Source: CAZNQW01 sp964575225 (GTDB taxonomy: Bacteria > Chloroflexota > Anaerolineae > JAAYZQ01). From it: a DNA stretch of 32,632 nt. The notes below the pieces were generated by a model. It was not told the DNA's origin. It saw nothing but the letters and a program-made list of their open reading frames with translations, and made no database searches. The position numbers and the translations under genes are program-made. Below are positions 24,296-31,427 of the stretch, piece by piece (position 1 is the first letter of the stretch; each line of letters opens with the position of its first letter). Location: the NCBI GenBank assembly GCA_964575225.1, contig CAZNQW010000014.1:1-32632 (forward strand). The letters are read 5' to 3'.

Positions 24296-25645
24296 ATGAC
24301 CGATTCTGTCTCTTCTGTTCCAAGCATCATTACCCCGTTGCCTGGCCCTAACGCCCGAGAGGTCGTCGCCCGCAGCGAAAAGAGGGTGAGCCCCTCGCTG
24401 CCTCATGCCTATCCCCTCGCCGTCAAACGCGGTGAGGGGGTCACTATCGAGGATGTCGATGGCAACCTTTTTCTCGATTGCGCTGCCGGGATCGCCGTCT
24501 GTTCCACCGGCCATTGCCATCCCCAGGTGGTGAGCGCCATTCAACACCAGGCCAGCCAGTTGTTGCATATCTGCGGGGCCGATTTCTACGACGAGAGGTA
24601 CGTCGCGCTCGCCGAGCGCCTGGCGGCCTCTTTTCCCGGCGGCGCGCCGGCCCAGGTGTTTCTGGGCAATTCCGGCGCCGAAGCGGTAGAGGCCGCCTTT
24701 AAACTGGCCCGGTATCACACCGGGCGTTCGCGGGTCCTGGCGTTCCTGGGCGCTTTTCACGGCCGCACGATGGGCGCCGTGTCGCTGACGGCCAGCAGTC
24801 CGAAATACAGGCAGGGGTTCCGCTCGATGGTCCCCGATATCACCCACGTCCCCTATGCCTATTGCTATCGCTGCAGCTACCACCTGGAGTATCCAAGCTG
24901 CGGATTGGCCTGCATCGATTATATCGAGGACACGCTTTTTAGCCGCATTTTGCCAGCCGAGGAGGTAGCTGCCATCTTTGTCGAGCCGGTGCAGGGCGAG
25001 GGAGGGTACATCGTGCCGCCTCCTGCCTGGCTGCCCAGGCTGCGTGCGCTGTGTGACAAATACGGTATTTTGATGGTCGCCGACGAGGTGCAGTCCGGCG
25101 TAGGTCGGACGGGCACGATGTGGGCGGTGGAACAATGGGACGTGGTACCCGATATCCTTTGCTCGGCCAAGGCGCTGGCGTCGGGCATGCCGGTTTCGGC
25201 CATGATCGCCCGCGAGGAGGTCATGAGCTGGTCGCCGGGCGCCCATGGCAGCACCTTTGGCGGCAACCCGGTCTGTTGCGCGGCGGCCCAGGCCACCCTC
25301 GACGTCATCGAGCAGGAGCAGTTGATGGCCAACGCCCGGCAAGTGGGTGGGCGCCTGTTGAGCAACCTCCGCGATCTGGCTGAGGAGAGCCGCTTCATCG
25401 GCGATGTCCGCGGATTGGGCTTGATGATCGGCGTCGAGATGGTGCAGGACAAAGCAACCAAGGCGCCGGCCCCTGCCGAGGCAAATGCCGTGGTGCAAGA
25501 ATGCTTCAAGCGCGGCTTGCTGCTACTGCCGTGCGGACCGAATAGCGTGCGCTTTTCGCCGCCTCTACTATTGACTGAGGCTCAGGCCGACATTGCGTTC
25601 CGAATCTTTGCCGAGTCGCTGGCCCAGATCGAGGGCCGCGCCTAA
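24296..25645 (+). CDS. Class III PLP-dependent aminotransferase (GABA/ornithine aminotransferase family)
   Basis: This 449-residue enzyme belongs to the fold-type I class III aminotransferases (GabT, ArgD, ornithine aminotransferase). The PLP phosphate site is GNSGAEAVEAA, the stacking segment is GAFHGRTMGA, the Asp motif is VADEVQSGVGRTG and the Schiff-base lysine is Lys292 (CSAKALASG). A CYRC...CGLAC stretch around residue 185 fits the archaeal/Chloroflexota-type branch. Some members of this branch are amino-acid racemases or epimerases instead. Likely substrates are omega-amino acids or diamines. It starts 1 bp after the lrp stop and lies 45 bp before the deacetylase-like gene, forming one operon. 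Confidence 0.92.
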   Translation: MTDSVSSVPSIITPLPGPNAREVVARSEKRVSPSLPHAYPLAVKRGEGVTIEDVDGNLFLDCAAGIAVCSTGHCHPQVVSAIQHQASQLLHICGADFYDERYVALAERLAASFPGGAPAQVFLGNSGAEAVEAAFKLARYHTGRSRVLAFLGAFHGRTMGAVSLTASSPKYRQGFRSMVPDITHVPYAYCYRCSYHLEYPSCGLACIDYIEDTLFSRILPAEEVAAIFVEPVQGEGGYIVPPPAWLPRLRALCDKYGILMVADEVQSGVGRTGTMWAVEQWDVVPDILCSAKALASGMPVSAMIAREEVMSWSPGAHGSTFGGNPVCCAAAQATLDVIEQEQLMANARQVGGRLLSNLRDLAEESRFIGDVRGLGLMIGVEMVQDKATKAPAPAEANAVVQECFKRGLLLLPCGPNSVRFSPPLLLTEAQADIAFRIFAESLAQIEGRA

Positions 25646-25690
25646 GGGGCAGGCCCCCGGGCCTGGCGCCAATGAACGGATCATGATCAG

Positions 25691-26722
25691 ATGAAAACGA
25701 TCTTTAGCGACCGACATCGGTTGTACACACCGGACCAGGTTCGACTGACGGAATGTCCCTTTGATTCTTGGGAGGTTCCGGCTCGCGCCGATATCATCCT
25801 GCAAGCGGTGCAATCCGCCCAGTTTGGCCCTGTCCTCGAACCGACCGACCACGGGCTGGAACCCATCCTCGATGTCCACACGGCTGACTATGTCGAATTC
25901 CTGCGAAACGCCTATGACGACAGCGCCGCCTACTTTGGCGAGCCCGGTCCGGTGTTTACCTGGACCTTTGCCGGTCGTCACGCCATGCGCAAGCCCACGT
26001 CCTTTCTGGGTCTCAAGGGCTACTACTCCTTTGGCTGGGGCACACCCATTCTGCAAGGCACCTGGGAGGCAGCCTATTGGAGCGCTCAATGCGCCCTGAC
26101 TGCCGCGGAGCTGGTCCAGGGCGGGGATTCGGCGACTTATGCCCTGTGCCGTCCCCCGGGCCACCATGCCGGCCCCGAGCTGTACGGCGGCTATTGTTAC
26201 CTCAACAATGCGGCCATTGCCAGTCGTTATCTCAGCCGGGGCGGCAACCGGGTGGCCATCCTCGATGTGGACTATCACCATGGCAACGGTACCCAGTTGA
26301 CATTCTACGCCGATCTGCAGGTGTTCTACGGCTCGCTCCACGCCCACCCCGACGAGGAGTATCCCTTTTACTGGGGCGATTCGGATGAGGTAGGCGAGGG
26401 CCAAGCCCGGGGCACCAATCGCAACTGGCCCTTGCCGCGCGGCACCGACGACGCCGGCTATTTGGCCGCATTGGACGAGGCGCTGGCGGCCATTCGCGGC
26501 TTTTCACCGCGGTTTCTGGTCGTCTCTGTCGGACTCGACACCGTCGCGGGCGATCCCGAAGGCGGCTTTATGATTTCCAAAGAAGGGCTGCACGAGGTGA
26601 GCCGACGCATTTCATCGCTGGGGTTGCCCACAGTCGTCGTGCAAGAAGGCGGCTACCTGCTGGCCAAACTCGGCGAGCATGCCCAGGCTTTTCTGCAACC
26701 CTTTGCTGCAAGATCCGTGTGA
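25691..26722 (+). CDS. Histone deacetylase-family acetylpolyamine amidohydrolase-like enzyme
   Basis: This 343-residue protein has the arginase/deacetylase fold. The active-site pair is in RPPGHHAG (His158, His159). The zinc ligands lie in DVDYHHGNGTQ (Asp192/Asp194, His196) and in VGLDTVAGDP. GGYL near the C-terminus supplies the catalytic-site Tyr. The D-T-x-x-GDP spacing is closest to acetylpolyamine amidohydrolases, which remove acetyl groups from acetylated putrescine, spermidine or related amines. Its place in an operon with an aminotransferase and an Lrp regulator supports amine or amino-acid catabolism rather than chromatin. The creatininase-family gene follows directly. Confidence 0.88.
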   Translation: MKTIFSDRHRLYTPDQVRLTECPFDSWEVPARADIILQAVQSAQFGPVLEPTDHGLEPILDVHTADYVEFLRNAYDDSAAYFGEPGPVFTWTFAGRHAMRKPTSFLGLKGYYSFGWGTPILQGTWEAAYWSAQCALTAAELVQGGDSATYALCRPPGHHAGPELYGGYCYLNNAAIASRYLSRGGNRVAILDVDYHHGNGTQLTFYADLQVFYGSLHAHPDEEYPFYWGDSDEVGEGQARGTNRNWPLPRGTDDAGYLAALDEALAAIRGFSPRFLVVSVGLDTVAGDPEGGFMISKEGLHEVSRRISSLGLPTVVVQEGGYLLAKLGEHAQAFLQPFAARSV

Positions 26723-26734
26723 ATGGAGGATTCA

Positions 26735-27541
26735 ATGGCCAAAATACGCTATGACGAACTGACCTGGCCCGAAATGCGCGAAGCGATTGCCCAGCAACCG
26801 GTCATCCTGCTGCCCTTTGGCACCATCGAGGACCACGGGCACCACTTGCCGATCAACACCGACAACGTGATCGTAGAAGCTCTTTGTCTAGAGACCGCCC
26901 GCCGCGCACCCGGCGAACTCCTGGTGATGCCGTTGGTGAGCTATGGACTGGACGAACATCACATGGATTTTCCCGGTACCGTGTCGGTGGACATGCAGAC
27001 TCTGTTGGAACTCGTCTCCGAGGTGGCGATCAGCGTGGCCCGCCATGGCTTCACCCATATTGTCATTGTCAATGGCCATGGCTCGAACGCTCCGATTGCC
27101 GATTTGGCCGCCCGCCGCGTGGTTCTGGAGACGGGCGTGATCTGCGGTGCCATGAGTCCCAACGCGGCCATCGATCCGACGCTGGCCGAACCTACCCTGA
27201 GCCAGATGCGCCGATCGGCGCCTGGGGGTGTGGCCCACGCAGGGGAATACGAAACAGCTATGATGCTGCACCTTCGGCCCGATCTAGTTCAGATGGACCA
27301 AGCCGTCAAAGAACTCGGACAGATCGCAGTCGAGTACTTTAACTGGGATCTGCCCGAACCCTCGATCCTATCCTGGCAGGACTGGTGGTCGCGCATGAGC
27401 GAGAGCGGTGTGTGCGGCGATCCCACCGTCGCCACCGCCGAATTTGGCCGGGCCCTCTTTGAGACCACCGTCGAGAATTTTGTGCGGTTTGTGCGCGCCT
27501 TTCGCACCCTTCCCTTACGCTCGCGGCGTGACCAACACTAG
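26735..27541 (+). CDS. Creatininase-family amidohydrolase
   Basis: This 268-residue metal-dependent amidohydrolase belongs to the creatininase family, which opens cyclic or linear amides (creatinine, or formamide intermediates as in ArfB/MftE relatives). The metal ligands are seen in FGTIEDHGHHLPINTDN (Glu, Asp-His and the last Asp), VNGHGSNAPI and HAGEYETAMML. The length is standard. The ATG at 26735 follows GGAGG by 5 bp; an ATG at 26723, abutting the stop of the preceding gene, lies upstream of that site. It ends the Lrp operon. The substrate is unknown; the operon context suggests an amide linked to amine catabolism. Confidence 0.9.
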   Translation: MAKIRYDELTWPEMREAIAQQPVILLPFGTIEDHGHHLPINTDNVIVEALCLETARRAPGELLVMPLVSYGLDEHHMDFPGTVSVDMQTLLELVSEVAISVARHGFTHIVIVNGHGSNAPIADLAARRVVLETGVICGAMSPNAAIDPTLAEPTLSQMRRSAPGGVAHAGEYETAMMLHLRPDLVQMDQAVKELGQIAVEYFNWDLPEPSILSWQDWWSRMSESGVCGDPTVATAEFGRALFETTVENFVRFVRAFRTLPLRSRRDQH

Positions 27542-27577
27542 AGGGGCGCGTCTCGTTGTACCGTGGTGGGCTGGAGG

Positions 27578-28360
27578 CTAAAAGATCTGGATGCCAAACC
27601 AGATGCTTAGGAGGGTTCGCACCTGGAGAAAGACGATCAAGGAGCCGACCATGATCATCATGGTCTTCTGTGGGATCCACTTGCAGGCGATGGCAGCCAA
27701 GGGAGCGGCAACGGCGCCTCCGAGCAGGAGGCCCAGGATGATCCGCCAATAGTCGACCAGATTGCCAATGGTCAGGATAAAGGTTACCGACTCGGAGAGG
27801 GTGACAAAGAACTCACTGAGGTTCACCGAGCCAATGGCGAACCGGGGCTTTTTGCCTGTGGCCACAAGGGTCGTGGTGACGACGGGTCCCCATCCGCCGC
27901 CCCCGATGGCGTCAAAGAATCCCCCAACAATCGCGAGAGGAGGGATCAACTCTTTTTTGATCTCCGATTCGACGATCTTGACGAACGCTCGAACCAGGAT
28001 CACCAACCCCATGATCAGGAGATAGATGGCAATATAGGGTTTGATCGCATCGCCATCGACATGAGTCAACAGGTAGGCCCCTGTGACTCCGCCCACCACA
28101 CCCGGCAGGATCAGCCTGAGGACCAGCTGCCTGTCTACGTTGCCGACGCGAAAGTGGGAGAACCCGGAGATGGCGGTAGTCACAACCTCCGCGGCGTGGG
28201 TGCTGGCACTGGCCAGCTTGGGCGAAACGCCGAGGGCGAGGAGAACCGAGTTGGAACTCACGCCATAGGCCATGCCCAGGCCGCCGTCGATCATCTGGGC
28301 GATAAAGCCCACGAAGGCAAAAATCAGAATGCTGCTATTCTCTGTCAACAATGATTCCAT
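27578..28360 (-). CDS. TauE/SafE-family permease, second copy
   Basis: This 260-residue inner-membrane protein shows the family signatures FIAQMIDGGLGMAYGVSS, STHAAEVVTTAISGFSHFRVGN and GFFDAIGGGGWGPVVTTTL, in two repeats of about four helices. It differs clearly from the copy at 6660. This type is close to the CysZ/YfcA-like group seen near sulfur metabolism genes. The ATG at 28360 follows GGAGGAG; a 35-residue upstream reading is hydrophilic and lacks a ribosome site. It converges on the creatininase gene. The anion exported is unknown. Confidence 0.9.
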   Translation of the reverse strand: MESLLTENSSILIFAFVGFIAQMIDGGLGMAYGVSSNSVLLALGVSPKLASASTHAAEVVTTAISGFSHFRVGNVDRQLVLRLILPGVVGGVTGAYLLTHVDGDAIKPYIAIYLLIMGLVILVRAFVKIVESEIKKELIPPLAIVGGFFDAIGGGGWGPVVTTTLVATGKKPRFAIGSVNLSEFFVTLSESVTFILTIGNLVDYWRIILGLLLGGAVAAPLAAIACKWIPQKTMMIMVGSLIVFLQVRTLLSIWFGIQIF

Positions 28361-28429
28361 GAAGCGCTGTCTCCTCCTGTCCCTGTCTATCGAGTCTACC
28401 ACATGGGAATCACAAACGCCGTGATCGGC

Positions 28430-28448
28430 CTGTGACAAAGCTGTGACA
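28430..28448 (+). repeat. Tandem CTGTGACA direct repeat
   Basis: CTGTGACA at 28430-28437 recurs at 28441-28448, an 11-bp period that places both copies on one face of the helix. It lies about 75 bp upstream of the TauE/SafE start, on the upstream side of a possible promoter, and may be an activator site. Confidence 0.45.
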
Positions 28449-28556
28449 GAATGGGCGATCAGCAAATCAGATTGAATGACCGACTATGCAAAAACTCTGA
28501 ACCCTTGAAGTGGTAGTTATCTCTTTTGGTGGAAAATGCTCAGATGACAATTCTGG

Positions 28557-28584
28557 GCGTGCAGTACTGCACGCATTGCAATGC
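28557..28584. repeat. Two adjoining perfect palindromes
   Basis: GCGTGCAGT/ACTGCACGC (28557-28574) is an 18-bp perfect palindrome with no spacer. It shares its last two bases with GCATTG/CAATGC (28573-28584), a 12-bp perfect palindrome. They could be protein-binding sites or a decayed dispersed palindrome. Confidence 0.6.
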
Positions 28585-28601
28585 TAGGGCAACTTGTCCC
28601 T

Positions 28602-28661
28602 CGTCATGCCCGCGTAAGCGGGCATCCATCGTAATGGACTCCTGCTTGCGCGGGGGTGACG
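28602..28661. repeat. 60-bp palindromic REP/MITE-like element
   Basis: Two 28-bp arms (28602-28629 and 28634-28661) match as inverted repeats at 22 of 28 positions around a CGTA centre. The left arm alone folds into ATGCCCGC/GCGGGCAT. The ends CGTCA...TGACG and the pattern of internal GCCCGC-n-GCGGGC look like the widespread dispersed palindromes of the type GTCATxCCCGC. I see only one copy in the window. Confidence 0.7.
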
Positions 28662-28724
28662 GGGCTAATTGCGGCCCTACAGGAATTCCCATTGACCCGT
28701 ATACACATCCCTGAAGTCATTGGG

Positions 28725-28753
28725 TTGACAAAGACCGGGAAGGGGCGTACAAT
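28725..28753 (+). promoter_or_regulatory. Promoter of the recombinase-like gene
   Basis: TTGACA (28725-28730), 17 bp, TACAAT (28748-28753). The leader is about 30 nt, with GAGGGT as ribosome site before the ATG at 28791. Confidence 0.75.
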
Positions 28754-28790
28754 GACCCTGCGCGTGCTATGCGAAGGTAGAGGGTAATCC

Positions 28791-29726
28791 ATGACCATCG
28801 AACAATTGCCTCTATTCCCTGGTGAACCAAGTCAGGATGACTCGGTTACCGGCCTGACCTCCGAGTCCTCGCTTCGAGCCTCCATCGAGCAGTTTCAAAA
28901 ACACATGCAACGGCAGGATTTCAGCGAGTACACCATCAAGTCCTTTCGGGGTGATCTCGGCATTCTCCAGCGTTATCTCAAGACCGACCCGTCCATCGAA
29001 CAGATTGGCACCAAGACCCTCCAGGATTTCTTGTACTGGCTGCAGCATGAGCGGGGCAAACCCTGCAACGCCAAATCCTATGCCCGGCGACTGACCACCC
29101 TCAAGGTGTTCTTTGCCTGGCTGGCCAATGAGGGCGTGCTCGCCTCCGATCCGGCTGCCCCCCTGGTCCACAAGCCGGTGGAGACGCCGTTGCCGCGTAT
29201 CCTGTACGATGAGCAGGTGAACCGGATGCTGGCAGCGACCCGCCAGATGATGACGGCGGAGGAACCAGATCCCCGTCCCCACCTGCTGGTGACCCTGCTG
29301 CTGCACACGGGCATCAAGAAACAGGAGTGCATGGCCATTCGCCTGGCTCATCTGGATCTGGCCAATCCCTCTGGCCCTGCCGTCCAGATCCGGTACGAGA
29401 AGCCGCGTATGCACTACAAGGAGCGGCGGCTGCAATTGCCATCCGGCTGGCCCCAGACCCTGGCGGCTTATCGCAGAGTCTACCAACCCGAGGATTCTCT
29501 CTTTGCCTGCACGGCCCGAAATCTGGAATATGTCCTCCGTCACGTGGCCCAGGCTGCCGGCCTGCCCGATGGTCTCTCGTTCGAGATGTTGCGTTGGACC
29601 TGCGCCGTCCGGGACTATCAGGCCCGCATGGATCCCGAGCGGCTACGCCGCAAGCTGGGCCTCTCTCAAATGAGTTGGAAAGAGACAGAACCCAAAATCG
29701 TCCGGCTGGCTGAACCGCCTTTGTAA
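28791..29726 (+). CDS. Tyrosine-recombinase-like protein, probably catalytically inactive
   Basis: This 311-residue protein has the two-domain layout of XerC/D-type integrases. A SAM-like core-binding domain (about 28-118, SEYTIKSFRGDLGILQRYL and SYARRLTTLKVFFAWL) is followed by a catalytic-like domain (about 130-300). The catalytic set is largely lost. The first Arg (TGLR-x-x-E) is Lys176 (TGIKKQE). The H-x-L-R box is EMLRWT with only its Arg kept. The LGHS His is Leu (LGLS), and no Tyr stands where the nucleophile should be (MSWKETEPK). DNA binding may persist without strand cleavage. The gene has a good promoter and an intact frame, so it is maintained rather than decaying. No att sites were found. 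Confidence 0.85.
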   Translation: MTIEQLPLFPGEPSQDDSVTGLTSESSLRASIEQFQKHMQRQDFSEYTIKSFRGDLGILQRYLKTDPSIEQIGTKTLQDFLYWLQHERGKPCNAKSYARRLTTLKVFFAWLANEGVLASDPAAPLVHKPVETPLPRILYDEQVNRMLAATRQMMTAEEPDPRPHLLVTLLLHTGIKKQECMAIRLAHLDLANPSGPAVQIRYEKPRMHYKERRLQLPSGWPQTLAAYRRVYQPEDSLFACTARNLEYVLRHVAQAAGLPDGLSFEMLRWTCAVRDYQARMDPERLRRKLGLSQMSWKETEPKIVRLAEPPL

Positions 29727-29795
29727 GGGAGGCAGAACCCAGGCGAATACGGTGAGTTGGAAACAGGGCGCGATGTGCATCTGACGGGCAAAAGC

Positions 29796-29824
29796 TTGGC
29801 ATCCGCTTGGAGAAGTGGTATACT
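29796..29824 (+). promoter_or_regulatory. Promoter of the small membrane-protein pair
   Basis: TTGGCA (29796-29801), 17 bp, TATACT (29819-29824). The leader is about 25 nt. Confidence 0.65.
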
Positions 29825-29856
29825 TCTGGCAGCGCACGATCCCGAAGGAGACGAGC

Positions 29857-30144
29857 ATGAGTCTGGCCGTTTGGCGCGACGTTTCCCTGATATGGTTGAG
29901 CCTTTTGACACTGCTGGCTGTCGTGCCCATCGCCACCTTGTTCTTTTTTGCAATCAAGGGCATGGCGGCGCTGCGAAGGCACACCAAGCGCATAATGCCC
30001 ATCGTTCAGGAAAAAACCCGGCAGGTGGCCGGCAAGACCGAAGAGACAAGTCATCGAGTGGCCCGTCCATTCATTAGCATCGATGCCAGGGCAGCCCAGG
30101 TGAGTGAAGTTGTCCAGGCAATTTTGGTCAGGAGGAAGTATTGA
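29857..30144 (+). CDS. Small membrane protein of unknown function
   Basis: This 95-residue protein has one N-terminal membrane helix (about 9-34, SLIWLSLLTLLAVVPIATLF), a basic segment and a long amphipathic helix (about 38-70, with many Lys, Arg and Glu). I do not recognise a family. It starts at an ATG 4 bp after GGAG. Its stop overlaps the start of the next small gene (TGATG), so the two are translationally coupled. It may assemble with that protein at the membrane. Confidence 0.7.
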   Translation: MSLAVWRDVSLIWLSLLTLLAVVPIATLFFFAIKGMAALRRHTKRIMPIVQEKTRQVAGKTEETSHRVARPFISIDARAAQVSEVVQAILVRRKY

Positions 30145-30365
30145 TGAACCCCCGACAAAAAAGCATTGTGGTTGGCGCTATTCTCGGCGGTAGTATCGGT
30201 GCACTGGCCGGCTATCTGTTTGCCCGGGGCGCTGAAAACGTTCGGGGCGAGCAGGCACTGACAACTCTGTCTCTCAAGTCTGTGCCCGGCGGTGAGGTCG
30301 TCAAGCTGTTGATTTCCGTCATGGCGGTCCTGCGCAGCATCGCCGAGTTGGGTGAAAGGACCTGA
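30144..30365 (+). CDS. Small glycine-zipper membrane protein of unknown function
   Basis: This 73-residue protein starts with a short basic N-terminus and a glycine-rich membrane helix (about 8-28, VVGAILGGSIGALAGYLF) with GxxxG spacing that favours helix packing. A short helical tail follows. It is similar in style to YtxH-like or other small envelope proteins, but I cannot assign it. GGAGGAAG precedes its ATG, which overlaps the stop of the upstream gene by one base. Confidence 0.7.
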   Translation: MNPRQKSIVVGAILGGSIGALAGYLFARGAENVRGEQALTTLSLKSVPGGEVVKLLISVMAVLRSIAELGERT

Positions 30366-30416
30366 TCGCCCCTCCGCTGCTCAGACGAGGCTTCCCGAGT
30401 GCCGTTCGACCTAATG

Positions 30417-30452
30417 AATGAGCAAGACCTCCCGTAGAGACGCTTGCTCGTT
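30417..30452. terminator. Weak hairpin after the small membrane-protein pair
   Basis: AATGAGCAAG (30417-30426) and CTTGCTCGTT (30443-30452) pair over 10 bp with one G-T wobble and a 16-nt loop. Only a few T follow. It lies between the small genes and nfnA and may end the upstream transcript. Confidence 0.35.
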
Positions 30453-30521
30453 ATTGCTCAACCATTCTTGCCCCGGCCCAGCCAGAGGCAAAGCGCAAAC
30501 CAGTCACAAGGAGGCATCCGC

Positions 30522-31361
30522 ATGTACGAAATTCTGGCCAAAGAGAATTTGGCCCCCGTCACCAAGTTGTACGAAGTGCATGCCCCAGCCGTAGCGGCCA
30601 AGGCCAAAGCGGGCCAGTTTGTCATCGTTCGCTTGACCGAAGAAGGCGAGCGGATCCCGCTGACCATCGGCGACTATGACCGGGAGCGAGGTACCGTCAC
30701 CCTCGTCGTTCAAGAAGTGGGCAAGACGACGATGCAGATGGGCACCATGAACCCCGGCGATCATCTCGCGAGTGTTACTGGCCCCCTGGGCCTTCCCTCG
30801 GAAATCGAAAACTATGGCACGGTTCTGTGTGTGGGCGGCGGCGTCGGCATTGCCCCCATCTACCCCATTGCTCGCGACCTCAAGGAGGCGGGCAACACCG
30901 TCATCTCGATCATTGGCGCCCGCAACAAGGATCTGTTGTTTTGGGAAGAAAAGATGCGGGCGGTGAGCGACGAGTTGATCGTGTGCACTGACGACGGCTC
31001 CTACGGTCGAAAGGCGCTGGTCACCGTCCCCATCAAGGAGATGTTGGAGGCAGGCCGGCCTATCGCCCATATCTGGGCCATTGGACCGGCGATCATGATG
31101 AAGTTCTGCGCCCTTACTACCCAGCCCTTTGGCGTGCCGACTGTCGTCAGCCTGAACTCGATCATGGTCGATGGCACCGGCATGTGCGGCGCCTGCCGGG
31201 TCGAGGTCGGTGGACAGACGCGCTTTGTGTGCGTAGACGGCCCCGAATTCGACGGCCACCAGGTGGATTGGGACCAACTTTTGGCCCGCCAGCGCATCTA
31301 TCTGGACGAGGAAAAGCAGGCCGTTGAAAAGTGGCATCACGATTGTCAATGTGGAAAATAA
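30522..31361 (+). CDS. nfnA: NfnA-like FAD/NAD-binding ferredoxin-NADP reductase subunit
   Basis: This 279-residue protein is the small subunit of the NADH-dependent reduced ferredoxin:NADP+ oxidoreductase (Nfn), also named sulfide dehydrogenase beta subunit. It has an N-terminal FAD-binding barrel (RIPLTIGDYD is the R-x-PLT flavin motif), an NAD(P) Rossmann domain starting at CVGGGVGIAPIYPIA, and a C-terminal [2Fe-2S] region with MCGACRV and FVCVDGPEFDGHQVDW. The ATG at 30522 follows AAGGAGG; a longer in-frame reading from 30444 has no ribosome site. The NfnB gene follows 66 bp downstream. Together they bifurcate electrons between NADH, NADPH and ferredoxin. Confidence 0.93.
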   Translation: MYEILAKENLAPVTKLYEVHAPAVAAKAKAGQFVIVRLTEEGERIPLTIGDYDRERGTVTLVVQEVGKTTMQMGTMNPGDHLASVTGPLGLPSEIENYGTVLCVGGGVGIAPIYPIARDLKEAGNTVISIIGARNKDLLFWEEKMRAVSDELIVCTDDGSYGRKALVTVPIKEMLEAGRPIAHIWAIGPAIMMKFCALTTQPFGVPTVVSLNSIMVDGTGMCGACRVEVGGQTRFVCVDGPEFDGHQVDWDQLLARQRIYLDEEKQAVEKWHHDCQCGK

Positions 31362-31427
31362 CGGGATCCATCCGCCGTCTACCCGATACGGCGGAAACGA
31401 TCCGTTCCTCTGGATAAGGAGACGATG

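Larger units (their letters stand above)
28361..28790. other. 430-bp intergenic region with palindromes and promoter
   Basis: It has no convincing coding sequence. From left to right it holds the leader of the permease, a tandem CTGTGACA repeat, two adjoining perfect palindromes, a 60-bp imperfect palindromic element, and the promoter of the recombinase-like gene. The density of repeats is unlike the rest of the window. Confidence 0.7.

Noticed and set aside
24188..25498. A 436-residue minus-strand open frame opposite the Lrp and aminotransferase genes
   Set aside because: It is His/Arg/Gly-rich shadow sequence; the plus strand encodes all PLP-enzyme motifs.
28602..28661. CRISPR repeat or tRNA gene
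   Set aside because: There is a single palindromic unit with no spacers or further copies, and no cloverleaf or anticodon arm can be drawn.
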